Below, piece by piece: positions 34,024-42,670 of a DNA stretch of 43,038 nt. Made by a program: the position numbers and the translations under genes. This stretch comes from Methanolobus sp. (GTDB lineage: Archaea; Halobacteriota; Methanosarcinia; Methanosarcinales; Methanosarcinaceae), in contig JAASSR010000008.1 in NCBI GenBank assembly GCA_021767785.1, forward strand, positions 1 to 43,038, in the 5' to 3' direction. The first letter of the stretch is position 1. Each line of letters starts with the position of its first letter. The notes below the pieces were generated by a model. The model saw only the letters and a program-made list of their open reading frames with translations. It had not been told where the DNA came from and made no database searches.

Positions 34024-34491
34024 ATGGAAGACGAAGTGATCGGTATAGTACCAGATATGAAAAAAAGCAAGATGTTAGGTTTATCCTATGATTCTTTCAC
34101 ACTTGTAGCAACAACTGATAGTACAATATTTGCCAAAGTAACAAATGATGTTATGAAGCAGGTTGTAAAAGAGTCCCGTGAGCAGGCTAAAGCCGAAGGA
34201 AAAGGCTTTTTCGGCCAATGGGGAGCTCAGATGAAGGGTTTTTCAAGATATGCTGAAAGGTATGCTTCAATGGGTGCTCAGGCTGTCCTGGCAGAGAATT
34301 CAGCAAATTTTGCTATTCCAAATTCCGGTATAAAGTCTATTAAGGTGAAGAACAAAAGTCGATCAGATGAAGATGGTTTTACTAACGAATGGGAAAGTAC
34401 TATCCATTCGGATTCAGGAAAACTTAAGTTCAAGACCGATTTTGATCCAAAAGAACACCTTCAGAAGATATATGGTGACAGGGTGAAATAA
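34024..34491 (+). CDS. Conserved-looking soluble protein, unknown function (155 aa)
   Basis: This 155-residue cytoplasmic protein has no signal peptide or membrane helix. An alternating beta-strand start (VIGIVPDMKKSKMLGLSYDSFTLVATTDSTIFAKVT) is followed by a helical segment rich in charged residues and Gln/Ala (MKQVVKESREQAKAEGKGFF...YAERYASMGAQAVLAEN) and a second beta region (NFAIPNSGIKSIKVKNKSRSDE), a pattern like small PH-domain-type proteins. The ATG is preceded by AAGGAGG, 6 nt away, so expression is probably strong. It stands alone before the large surface protein. No family recognised. Confidence 0.8.
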   Translation: MEDEVIGIVPDMKKSKMLGLSYDSFTLVATTDSTIFAKVTNDVMKQVVKESREQAKAEGKGFFGQWGAQMKGFSRYAERYASMGAQAVLAENSANFAIPNSGIKSIKVKNKSRSDEDGFTNEWESTIHSDSGKLKFKTDFDPKEHLQKIYGDRVK

Positions 34492-34639
34492 TTTTAACTT
34501 AATATTTTCGTTCGGTTGTTAGGGCTAGGATACTTCCAGATCTTCAATGCAGCGTTATAACATTAGAATGATTTCATGTTCAAGCTGAATTATTTTTTTT
34601 TAGTTGTTTTATTCGTATATCTATTCTGATATTTAACAA

Positions 34640-37600
34640 TTGAATAGCCCGGGTACATTTAAAAAAAGTGTTGGTGGTAAATTGAGAATATATGTTGTTC
34701 TGATTATGTTACTCATCCTGTTCTGTCCTCTTGTATCTGCCGGACAGAATGCCAGGATAGAAATGCCTGATAATGTGGTGTCAGGTGAAATATTTCAGGT
34801 AAAACTGGTTATTGATGATCCCATGTTACGGGAACTTACACATAGGATCAGTGTGGGCACTCATGGAAATATCAATTTAAAAAGAACTGGTGAAACTTCC
34901 AGACCAAACGAATTTGAATATTCAGGTGAGGATGAGATAGTTTTTGATGCTGTGATGTTTTCAGGTTTCAGGGAAGGAGATGAGCAAGCAGCCGTATCAT
35001 TCCAGTTTTACGGCGATGTTGAAGAAATGAAAAGCAAATATCCAGATTGGGGTATGTATATGGGTACAGTCGGAACTGTCTCAAAGGAAGTTCATGCTTC
35101 ACCTGTAAGCTTTTATGCGGATCTTCCGGACCTTCCCGATGGAGAATTCAAGACCGAATACTGGGATAAAGTAACTTATACTCCCAGTTTCGGCTACGTG
35201 AGGTCGCCCGATGTAAATTCAATTTATGATCCTATGCAGCGCTACATGGGCTCTTTCAGCAGGGGAGTATGTTACGGTCCTACAAATGATGAATATGTAC
35301 TGTGCAGGTTCATACCAAAAGAATATCTTGATTATCCGGAAGAAGGTATGGAAGTATCTGAATATAATTATGGAAACTTTGGAAATAAAGGTCCTTCCAC
35401 AGGTTACTACATGCTCACCGTGGATAAGTCAAAACAAACGCGCTACGATGATAATGGAGAACCGTATGATGAGTATTCGCTTTCTTTAGGCTATACATAT
35501 GAAGTACTTGTCAAAGATTTTGTCCTGTATAATGGCTGGATCGCGAAAGATATTCAGGGTGTAAGAGATGTTGATTCTGCTGTAAGTGAATCTCTGGATG
35601 AGTTCCATGCAATAGCAGAAAGTCAGTATTATACACCTGTTGGTACTTCCAGTGGTTCATATCCTTCTGTTTTTGAAACAGAATTACCTCTTGAAGAAGG
35701 GCCTGATACTCTGTACATAAGCGGTTCGGTCAGCGATGCCGATGGGAACCCACTATCATATGCAAAGCTTGAAGCAAGGGTAAAAGGCGAGGTATTTGAA
35801 GGTATAGCAGATGAACATGGCGACTTTCATATTCCTGTTACAGTAGAACTTGATGATGATGAGAAGAATGTTAAAGTGGAATTCTTTGTTATTCTTTCCT
35901 ACGAAAGGGATGATACGAACTATTTTATACTTTATGATCTGGATGGAGATACTTATAAAAGAGTCTGGTATTATCAGGAACTGACTATCGTTGATCAGGG
36001 AAATGTCGAAGCCCATATCAGGCTGGATGGCTCTCAGGGAAGGGATAAAGCCAGCAGTACCGGTAACCCTGAGGATATGAAAAGTCTGGGTGTGATCTAT
36101 GCTCATACTGCCGAAGCAGTTGATTTCTGCCTGTATGACCTTGGAGCCAGCATAGATTACAAGCTCCCGGTAGAGGTGCTTGTAGGTAATAACAATGATG
36201 ATACCCTTTATTCTCCGGGAAAATCTGTAATCCTTATATCAAGCAATGATGCTGGTTATTCCAATTCGAACAGACCTAAGAACCGTGAATACCATGAGTT
36301 CGCCCATCATCTGATGTATGCTAACTATGGCGGATGGACACTCGGAGGTAAGGAATCAGGAACAATAAACCATGATGGTTTCCTTAATCCCAATACAGCC
36401 GATTCTTTTGATGAAGGCTTTGCTGAGTTCATTGCACTTGTTATCTCGGACAAGTTCGGCGATAGCAATCCGGCTGACGGAAAGACAAAGTCGGATATCT
36501 ATGCATCTTTCGGTAGCCTTGAGAACAATTATCATCCCTGGGACTCCAAGGGATATGATGAGGAATTTGCAGTTGCCTCTGTTCTGTGGGATATGTATGA
36601 TAAGAAAAACGACAATGGTGATACTCTTTCCATGTCCCTTTATGATATGTGGTCCGTGCTTAAGGTTCAGAGAACAGATTTCTATGATTATTATGTTGCT
36701 TTCAGGGAAGCAAATCCCAGCAAATCTGCGGAGATAGATAAAATATTCATTGAACACGGTTTCTTTGCTGATACCACAGAAGGTAACGGCAAGCGAGATT
36801 CATTTGAAGGCTTCAGAGATGAAAATAACAACGGAGAGTATGATTCAGGTGAGTTCTTCTTTGATCTGGGATGTCTGAATTCCACTTCAGAGATCGAATA
36901 TAAGAAAAGCATGGTTATCGGAAAAGCTGCTAACTATGAAAGAAGTAACAGGAGCACTGCCGTAAGGATAGATGGTGCTTACCTGAAAGTAGAAGATGAT
37001 GAGATACGTCAGTATCTTGTAAAAGTACATTATCCGGATTCAGTATATGGTGATGACTATGAATACGTAGTCGACCTGCGAGATGGCCTTTTATATGTTC
37101 AGCCTCTTCCATCAGACGTTCCGGCACAGATCAGTATTGAACCTTACTCTGTGGAATACACTGCTGAAAAAATCTATACTATCAGTAATGATGAGCTGAT
37201 AAATGAACTGGAAGAGCCTTCAGAGTATTTCGATGAACATGAGTTCTCACTGGAAAGTACAGGTGTTACCGGTGACATGGAATATGTTGTGTATAATGAT
37301 GTTGAACCGACATATGCATATGAAGGTGATCTTGGTCAGGAAGTAGATGTAAAGTTATCAGATGATGAACTTGATGCCGATGATGACAGGGGTCTGTCAG
37401 TACTATGGTTGATACCGTTGATCCTTATCGGCTTTGTGGCCGGTGCAGGTTTTCTGGTCATGAAAAAGTCAGGAAATCTGGCAAATTCAGTGGATCTGAC
37501 AAAAGCACAGGGTAAGGCGCAGGAACTTATCAAAAAAGGGTCTCAGGAATTCAATGATAAAGGAATACCTGCTATAAGAGAAGCCAGTAAAAAAGCTGCT

Positions 37601-37735
37601 GATTACACTGCCAGAGGTACGGAATTTGCTGCACAGCATACCAGGGAAGGATACAAAAAGGCCAAACCTCAGATCAATAAGGCCCGGGAGGATATTAAGA
37701 GGAAGATCAATGAAACAAAGGAAAAGAAGAAGTGA
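34640..37735 (+). CDS. Large membrane-anchored surface protein with HExxH zinc-peptidase motif
   Basis: This exported protein of up to 1031 residues has a signal peptide (VVLIMLLILFCPLVSA), an extracellular region with a carboxypeptidase-regulatory-like Ig module (near 358-400), and a zincin-type site: HEFAHH (552-557) with a downstream Glu in DEGFAEF (591-597), as in gluzincins. A single membrane helix (about 918-941) is followed by a Lys/Arg-rich cytoplasmic tail of about 90 residues with helical repeats. The start is uncertain: TTG at 34640 gives the longest frame but has no ribosome-binding site; TTG at 34682, after GGTGG, gives a normal signal peptide. Protease activity is inferred from the motif alone. 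It stands alone. Confidence 0.88.
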   Translation: MNSPGTFKKSVGGKLRIYVVLIMLLILFCPLVSAGQNARIEMPDNVVSGEIFQVKLVIDDPMLRELTHRISVGTHGNINLKRTGETSRPNEFEYSGEDEIVFDAVMFSGFREGDEQAAVSFQFYGDVEEMKSKYPDWGMYMGTVGTVSKEVHASPVSFYADLPDLPDGEFKTEYWDKVTYTPSFGYVRSPDVNSIYDPMQRYMGSFSRGVCYGPTNDEYVLCRFIPKEYLDYPEEGMEVSEYNYGNFGNKGPSTGYYMLTVDKSKQTRYDDNGEPYDEYSLSLGYTYEVLVKDFVLYNGWIAKDIQGVRDVDSAVSESLDEFHAIAESQYYTPVGTSSGSYPSVFETELPLEEGPDTLYISGSVSDADGNPLSYAKLEARVKGEVFEGIADEHGDFHIPVTVELDDDEKNVKVEFFVILSYERDDTNYFILYDLDGDTYKRVWYYQELTIVDQGNVEAHIRLDGSQGRDKASSTGNPEDMKSLGVIYAHTAEAVDFCLYDLGASIDYKLPVEVLVGNNNDDTLYSPGKSVILISSNDAGYSNSNRPKNREYHEFAHHLMYANYGGWTLGGKESGTINHDGFLNPNTADSFDEGFAEFIALVISDKFGDSNPADGKTKSDIYASFGSLENNYHPWDSKGYDEEFAVASVLWDMYDKKNDNGDTLSMSLYDMWSVLKVQRTDFYDYYVAFREANPSKSAEIDKIFIEHGFFADTTEGNGKRDSFEGFRDENNNGEYDSGEFFFDLGCLNSTSEIEYKKSMVIGKAANYERSNRSTAVRIDGAYLKVEDDEIRQYLVKVHYPDSVYGDDYEYVVDLRDGLLYVQPLPSDVPAQISIEPYSVEYTAEKIYTISNDELINELEEPSEYFDEHEFSLESTGVTGDMEYVVYNDVEPTYAYEGDLGQEVDVKLSDDELDADDDRGLSVLWLIPLILIGFVAGAGFLVMKKSGNLANSVDLTKAQGKAQELIKKGSQEFNDKGIPAIREASKKAADYTARGTEFAAQHTREGYKKAKPQINKAREDIKRKINETKEKKK

Positions 37736-37829
37736 TCCTTGTTCATCTTTTTCTTTTTTACCTTTACTCCGGAAATCTCAATTTTTCTCAAAACAAATCT
37801 AATATAGATTGTTCACTTTTCATATTATT

Positions 37830-38696
37830 GTGAATAAAGAACCTGTTTCCACTCTGGATCGAAAAATCAACAGTTTCCAGTCCCTACCAGTAATCGAAGG
37901 ATATTATCTGGTACTGGGTGGCGGGAAAATAGGAAGTGATTTTGCCAGCTATGCAAAAGAAAAGTCATTTCCTTTTGTAGTTATTATCGATGTTGATAAG
38001 TCAGCCAATGCCGCCGACAATTCAATAAAAGTAAATCGTGAAGAACTTTTCAGTCTAATAAAGGATTTCCAAAAATCAAAAGCCAATTCGGGTAATGTTT
38101 ATTTCCATTGCATGGATGTCCGCAATGTTCCTGAGATACTTGAGGCTGGAATCCCTGAGTTCATAATTCCTGCTGTACCCACACATGCTGTTGTTAATAT
38201 GGTAATTGATATGCTTAGTTCGGCATCTTCGGATCATTTGATCTCAGACATCCATATAGATGATAAGGATGAAGAAATGAAGGCATATTTTAACAAGCTC
38301 CTGTCTCATTTACCTGGAAATATCGTTGTTTTCAGTTCCCTGAAAGACGGTGTGATCATGTTCTCATACGCAAAGCCGGGGGAGATATGCCCTGATTACT
38401 GCATGGGCCCCAAAGATTATTGCTACAATTTCAAGAGGGAAAAGCCCGAGACCATAACTGCATATGTCAGGAAATTGTTACCATCTTACAAAGGCTGGGT
38501 TTTTGAAAGCTGCCAGATGAAACCGGGAATTGGCGGGATAAAGGGAGTTGATTTCAAGGAATATATGCTCTCTTTGATGGAGCATGTGAAACGTGTACAC
38601 GAAAAAAGGTATTCCTCTTCGGTTGAGGATCGCGCTTTTTTTATTGCAACAACGTGTAATTGTCATGGTATCATGAATTTGCTTGAAGTTGTATGA
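37830..38696 (+). CDS. Rossmann-like, cysteine-rich cytoplasmic protein, unknown function
   Basis: This protein of 288 residues has an NAD(P)-type Rossmann start (YYLVLGGGKIGSDFASYAKEK then VVIIDVD), as in TrkA-N domains, and a second half with clusters of cysteines: ICPDYCMGPKDYC near residues 190-203 and TTCNCHGIMN near the C-terminus, a possible metal or Fe-S site. The family is unfamiliar to me; it looks archaeal and single-copy. A TTG at 37809 also opens the frame, but GTG at 37830 lies about 26 nt after a TATA-like TAATATAG, fitting a leaderless mRNA. No ribosome-binding site is seen. It stands between the surface protease-like gene and a small membrane protein. Confidence 0.78.
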   Translation: MNKEPVSTLDRKINSFQSLPVIEGYYLVLGGGKIGSDFASYAKEKSFPFVVIIDVDKSANAADNSIKVNREELFSLIKDFQKSKANSGNVYFHCMDVRNVPEILEAGIPEFIIPAVPTHAVVNMVIDMLSSASSDHLISDIHIDDKDEEMKAYFNKLLSHLPGNIVVFSSLKDGVIMFSYAKPGEICPDYCMGPKDYCYNFKREKPETITAYVRKLLPSYKGWVFESCQMKPGIGGIKGVDFKEYMLSLMEHVKRVHEKRYSSSVEDRAFFIATTCNCHGIMNLLEVV

Positions 38697-38797
38697 GATA
38701 GTTGCAAAAACCTGTGAACTTATATTGCAGGTATATTCTTTTCCAAAAGTGTTTTGTGCAGCTTGTTTAATAGTTCTTTTACTCAGGATGTGGTAGT

Positions 38798-39037
38798 ATG
38801 AAAAAAGAAAAAAAGGAATATCTTGTTCACAGGCAGATATATGAGGACACAGTTAAAAAGAACAAGAAATTAGGTATGGTAAATTTACTGATCTTCGGTA
38901 CGGGTTTGATGCTGAAATATGTAGGACGATCTGACCTGGGGACCCATTTTATCTGGCTTGGGATTGTGATTCTGATATATACTCTGGGTTCTAACATGAT
39001 GGCAAAGTATCAAATGAAAAAACATCAGTTGAAGTGA
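38798..39037 (+). CDS. Small two-helix membrane protein, unknown function
   Basis: This 79-residue protein starts with a charged cytoplasmic helix (KKEKKEYLVHRQIYEDTVKKNKK) followed by two hydrophobic stretches (LGMVNLLIFGTGLMLKYVG and THFIWLGIVILIYTLGSNMM) and a basic tail. GGATGTGG just before the ATG is a fair ribosome-binding site. No family recognised. It is upstream of the oppositely oriented tRNA-Thr gene. Confidence 0.7.
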   Translation: MKKEKKEYLVHRQIYEDTVKKNKKLGMVNLLIFGTGLMLKYVGRSDLGTHFIWLGIVILIYTLGSNMMAKYQMKKHQLK

Positions 39038-39094
39038 GTATTACAAAATACCAATTACTTCGTAAGTTGTATAATTCATAATAAGAGAATATGA

Positions 39095-39168
39095 AGCCCC
39101 GGGCGTGATTTGAACACGCGACCTAGTGATTACAAGTCACTCGCTCTGCCGGGCTAAGCCACCGAGGC
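39095..39168 (-). tRNA. tRNA-Thr (anticodon TGT)
   Basis: A cloverleaf can be folded on the minus strand. Acceptor GCCTCGG pairs with CCGGGGC with one wobble. The D arm is GCTTAGCCCGGCAGAGC. Anticodon stem AGTGA/TCACT holds loop CTTGTAA (anticodon TGT). The T arm is GCGTG-TTCAAAT-CACGC. The discriminator base is T (U). There is no intron and no encoded CCA. A TATA-like CATAAAAAG lies about 30 nt upstream on the minus strand. Confidence 0.95.
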
Positions 39169-39267
39169 ATCATGATAACGCATTCCACATCTTTTTATGG
39201 AAAGCATTCCCTTACATACCATAATAACAGATAAATTTTATGGTAGCAAAGTACGCGGAGATGGCAC

Positions 39268-39822
39268 ATGTGGCGTGAAATATCAAGGATCGGAAGAAAA
39301 CTTGTTGAAAGCGGACTGGTTGAGTCTCATTTCGGAAACATCAGTGTGAGACTTGGTAACCGTATGCTCATCACAAGAAGCGGTTGCGCTCTGGATGAGA
39401 TTACAAAGGACAGTGTAGTCGAAGTCAGTATCGAGGGTTCCTGTCCTCTGGATATTATTGCCTCCTCGGAAACCATAGTGCACAGGGCAATATACAGGCA
39501 AACACCTGCTCTTGCGATAGTTCACGCGCACTGCCCCTTTGCGGTAACAGTCTCTCTGCTTGCAGAAGCGGATAGCATCACTCCTGCAGACAGTGAAGGC
39601 CAGTACTTCCTGGGGGAAATACCTGTTGTAAAAGGCGGCATAGGTTCTGATGAGCTTGCCTGCAATCTTACTACGGCTCTTGCATCACACAAAACAGCTA
39701 TTATCTACAGTCACGGCACCTTTGCAACCGGGAAGGTTCTGGATGAAGCCTACGTTCTAACCACACAGGTGGAACATTCCTGCAAGATAAAATACTGGTA
39801 TGATCTTGCAAAGAAAAAATAA
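39268..39822 (+). CDS. Class II aldolase family protein (L-fuculose-phosphate aldolase-like)
   Basis: This 184-residue Zn-dependent class II aldolase/adducin-family enzyme has NISVRLGNRMLITRSG near residues 24-39, a Glu in SSETIVHRAIY near 68, zinc ligands IVHAHCPFAV near 85-92 and a third His in YSHGTFATG near 149. Methanogen homologues act as fuculose-1-phosphate aldolase and supply lactaldehyde for the coenzyme F420 side chain, so a similar role is plausible here, but other sugar-phosphate substrates are possible. Start ATG 39268 follows GGAG; it is divergent from the tRNA-Thr gene. Confidence 0.88.
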   Translation: MWREISRIGRKLVESGLVESHFGNISVRLGNRMLITRSGCALDEITKDSVVEVSIEGSCPLDIIASSETIVHRAIYRQTPALAIVHAHCPFAVTVSLLAEADSITPADSEGQYFLGEIPVVKGGIGSDELACNLTTALASHKTAIIYSHGTFATGKVLDEAYVLTTQVEHSCKIKYWYDLAKKK

Positions 39823-39929
39823 ATATCAAACTGTCTGTATTATTCTATCTTTTATCCTGAACTTCCTATTATTTGTTAAAAATTCAGGAAAACGTTAAAT
39901 CATAAAAATACTCATTGTGTACAATATCC

Positions 39930-40544
39930 ATGACATTCAATGCTCTAAGGCCAGTAGTATCAAAAATACTTGAACCCATGGCCAGGATAATTGCAGACAC
40001 CGGCATTTCACCGAATACAATATCAGTGCTATCACTTATTTTTGCGGTACTTGCAGGCCTGATCTATTATTATTCTGCTTTTGATCCCATTCTTGTACTG
40101 GTGGCAGGATTACTTGTTGCTGTAAACTCATTTTTTGATGCAATGGACGGGCTAATGGCACGTTACCTCAATGCTTCCACTGCAAGAGGGGATTTTCTTG
40201 ATCATATAATCGATCGTTATTCAGACGTCTTCATCATTTGTGGTGTCTTTTTCGGAGGTTATGTAAGCTGGCAGATAGGTGTTGTGACCATAGTTGGAGT
40301 TCTGCTCACCAGTTATCTGGGTACACAGGCGCAGGCTCTTCATATTGGAAGATATTATGGTGGGATAATAGGAAGAGCTGACAGGCTGGTACTTACAATC
40401 TTATCTTCTGTTGTCTATTTTGTTTATTCGGGGACTATCTATGGTTTCTCGGCACTCGGATGGATGATAATAGTGATAGGTATCGGTAGTCATATAACAG
40501 CTTTACAGCGTATAGTCCATATCTGGAAACAGCTTGGCCAATGA
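39930..40544 (+). CDS. CDP-alcohol phosphatidyltransferase (archaeal polar-lipid synthase)
   Basis: This 204-residue integral membrane enzyme transfers a phosphoalcohol head group to a CDP-lipid. The catalytic motif D-G-x2-A-R-x8-G-x3-D-x3-D is seen as DGLMARYLNASTARGDFLDHIID, residues about 71-93. About six hydrophobic helices are visible. In methanogens close relatives make archaetidylinositol phosphate or related archaeal phospholipids; the exact head group is not told by sequence. The frame is open from TTG at 39915, but ATG at 39930 matches the family and lies about 26 nt after an AT-rich box (CATAAAAATAC), suggesting a leaderless mRNA. Archease follows at 60 bp. Confidence 0.88.
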   Translation: MTFNALRPVVSKILEPMARIIADTGISPNTISVLSLIFAVLAGLIYYYSAFDPILVLVAGLLVAVNSFFDAMDGLMARYLNASTARGDFLDHIIDRYSDVFIICGVFFGGYVSWQIGVVTIVGVLLTSYLGTQAQALHIGRYYGGIIGRADRLVLTILSSVVYFVYSGTIYGFSALGWMIIVIGIGSHITALQRIVHIWKQLGQ

Positions 40545-40603
40545 TCTGATAATCAGAAGTATCCAGGCGGCTAATTTAATTACACTAAGACCAATTAAGG
40601 TTC

Positions 40604-41047
40604 ATGTCATCTGGTACAAACATGGACTTTGAGTATCTGGAACATACAGCCGATGCTAAATTCAGGGCATATGGTAAAAGTTTGAGTCAGGCTTTTGAAA
40701 ATGCTGCCCTTGCCATGCTCAATGTCATGGTTGATACTACGTCAGTGAATAACAGTTCATCTCTGGAAGTTGAACTTAGTTCTTCCGACCTTGAGGGTCT
40801 TCTATTTGACTGGCTCTCAGAGATCCTCTTTCTTTTTGAAGTTGAGGAAATGGTCTTTGGTGATGTGGAGATAAAAGAACTGGATATCAGCGATGAAGAA
40901 TGTTCTCTTTCTGCCACAATTTACGGAGAAAAGATTGATCATTCTTTACATGTATTTGATACTGAGGTCAAAGCAGCTACATATAATGATATGAGGATCG
41001 AAAAAATCGATAGCCTATGGATGGTCCAGGCAACAGTTGACACATAA
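40604..41047 (+). CDS. Archease (RtcB activator)
   Basis: This 147-residue protein is archease, which activates the RNA ligase RtcB by promoting GTP-dependent guanylylation and turnover. The hallmark N-terminus is MDFEYLEHTADAKFRAYG (residues 7-24), with the acidic core EGLLFDWLSEILFLFEVEEMVF and C-terminal EVKAATYNDMRIEK. The ATG at 40622 is also possible as start. It precedes rtcB on the same strand by 150 bp, the classic pairing. Confidence 0.93.
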   Translation: MSSGTNMDFEYLEHTADAKFRAYGKSLSQAFENAALAMLNVMVDTTSVNNSSSLEVELSSSDLEGLLFDWLSEILFLFEVEEMVFGDVEIKELDISDEECSLSATIYGEKIDHSLHVFDTEVKAATYNDMRIEKIDSLWMVQATVDT

Positions 41048-41200
41048 GATCTTTTAAGTCTACTTCTAACGTCTTTATCACTTTAAATTTCTCATTTTTA
41101 CTGATCCCTGGGGCATTTTCATGTTATCAATATATTCATACGATTAGAGCACATAGTTCACATTATAGATAATTGACAGAAATAAATTGACAGGAGAATA

Positions 41201-42670
41201 ATGATGTCAGAGAAAAATGAAACATCAGTTCATGATATTCTTACAAAGATCAATGATAACATATGGGAGGTACCGGAAAATTTCAAACCCGGAATGAATG
41301 TACCCGGCAGGATATTCGTTTCAAAACCACTTCTTGACCTCCTTGAAAGTGAAACGATAGATCAGGTTGCAAATGTAGCTTCTCTTCCAGGCATACAAAA
41401 ATATTCCATGGCGATGCCTGATGCACATCTGGGTTATGGTTTCTCTATCGGTGGAGTTGCTGCATTTGACAAAGACGAAGGTGTGATAAGTCCTGGTGGA
41501 GTTGGTTTTGATATCAATTGCGGAGTACGTCTCATACGCTCAAATCTCAGCGAGGAAGATGTTCGTCCGAAACTCCCTGAACTGCTTGACTCTTTATTTG
41601 ATGCAATACCTTCCGGTGTTGGTTCCAAGAGTCGTCTGAGGGTCAATGATAAAGAACTTGATGACATCTTTATGCACGGAGTACGCTGGGCTGTAAGAAA
41701 CGGATACGGCGTTGAAAAGGACCTGAGTCACTGTGAAAGCAATGGGATGATGCCAGGAGCGGATCCTTCTATGGTAAGTGTAAAAGCAAGAAAAAGGGGC
41801 AGACCACAGATAGGAACTCTGGGAAGCGGAAACCATTTTCTCGAAGTCCAGTACGTAGACAAGGTGTATGATAAGGAAGCAGCCGAAGCTTTCGGTCTTA
41901 AGGAAGGTCAGATAACTTTTATGATCCACTGTGGTTCCCGTGGAGCAGGTCATCAGATATGTACCGATCATCTCCAGAAGCTCACACAGGCTTCAAAGAA
42001 ATACAAGATTCCTCTTCCGGACAAACAGCTTGCATGTGCTCCTGCAGGTTCTGATGAAGCACAGAACTATTTCAAGGCAATGGTCTGTGCGGCAAATTAT
42101 GCATGGGTGAACCGCCAGGTAATAATGCACTGGGCAAGGGAGGTTTTTGAGAGTTTCTTCAGATCCGAACACGGTGATCTTGGCCTTGATCTGGTCTATG
42201 ATGTTGCTCACAATGTTGCCAAACTTGAGAGACATATCATTGCCGGTGAGGAAAAGGAAGTCTATGTTCACAGAAAAGGTGCAACAAGAGCTTTCCCTGC
42301 AGGTCATCCTGAGATCCCGCAAGACTATTCTGACGTAGGACAACCGGTGATAATTCCCGGAAGTATGGGCACTGCCTCCTATGTTCTTAAAGGAGGCCCT
42401 GCTGCACTGGAACTCACATTCGGAAGTGCCTGTCATGGTGCAGGAAGAGTAATGAGCCGCAGGAGTGCAAAGCGTGAACTTCGGGGTGAAAAGGTACAGA
42501 GCAAGCTGAGATCAGAAGGTATTATTGTCCGTGCCACCCAGCCTTCATTGATAGCGGAAGAGGCACCTGAGGTCTATAAATCCAGTAGTGAGGTCGTAGA
42601 TGTGGTGCATAATCTCGGAATAGCCACAAAAGTTGCGCGTGTATTGCCAATGGGAGTTGTCAAAGGTTAA
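41201..42670 (+). CDS. rtcB: tRNA-splicing ligase RtcB
   Basis: This 489-residue RNA ligase joins 2',3'-cyclic phosphate (or 3'-phosphate) ends to 5'-OH ends in tRNA splicing and RNA repair, with GTP and Mn2+. Conserved motifs are [17 protein letters not shown] near 75-90, [13 protein letters not shown] near 100 (metal Cys), [11 protein letters not shown] near 205, [10 protein letters not shown] near 245 and the guanylylated-His region [10 protein letters not shown]...[11 protein letters not shown] near 390-425. No intein interrupts it, although RtcB inteins occur in other archaea. ATG at 41201 and 41204 are both possible; AGGAG is 4 and 7 nt from them, so the second fits spacing better. It pairs with archease. 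Confidence 0.96.
   Translation: MMSEKNETSVHDILTKINDNIWEVPENFKPGMNVPGRIFVSKPLLDLLESETIDQVANVASLPGIQKYSMAMPDAHLGYGFSIGGVAAFDKDEGVISPGGVGFDINCGVRLIRSNLSEEDVRPKLPELLDSLFDAIPSGVGSKSRLRVNDKELDDIFMHGVRWAVRNGYGVEKDLSHCESNGMMPGADPSMVSVKARKRGRPQIGTLGSGNHFLEVQYVDKVYDKEAAEAFGLKEGQITFMIHCGSRGAGHQICTDHLQKLTQASKKYKIPLPDKQLACAPAGSDEAQNYFKAMVCAANYAWVNRQVIMHWAREVFESFFRSEHGDLGLDLVYDVAHNVAKLERHIIAGEEKEVYVHRKGATRAFPAGHPEIPQDYSDVGQPVIIPGSMGTASYVLKGGPAALELTFGSACHGAGRVMSRRSAKRELRGEKVQSKLRSEGIIVRATQPSLIAEEAPEVYKSSSEVVDVVHNLGIATKVARVLPMGVVKG

Noticed and set aside
41201-42670. Intein in RtcB
   Set aside because: RtcB inteins occur in some archaea, but this 489-aa protein is of normal length and uninterrupted.
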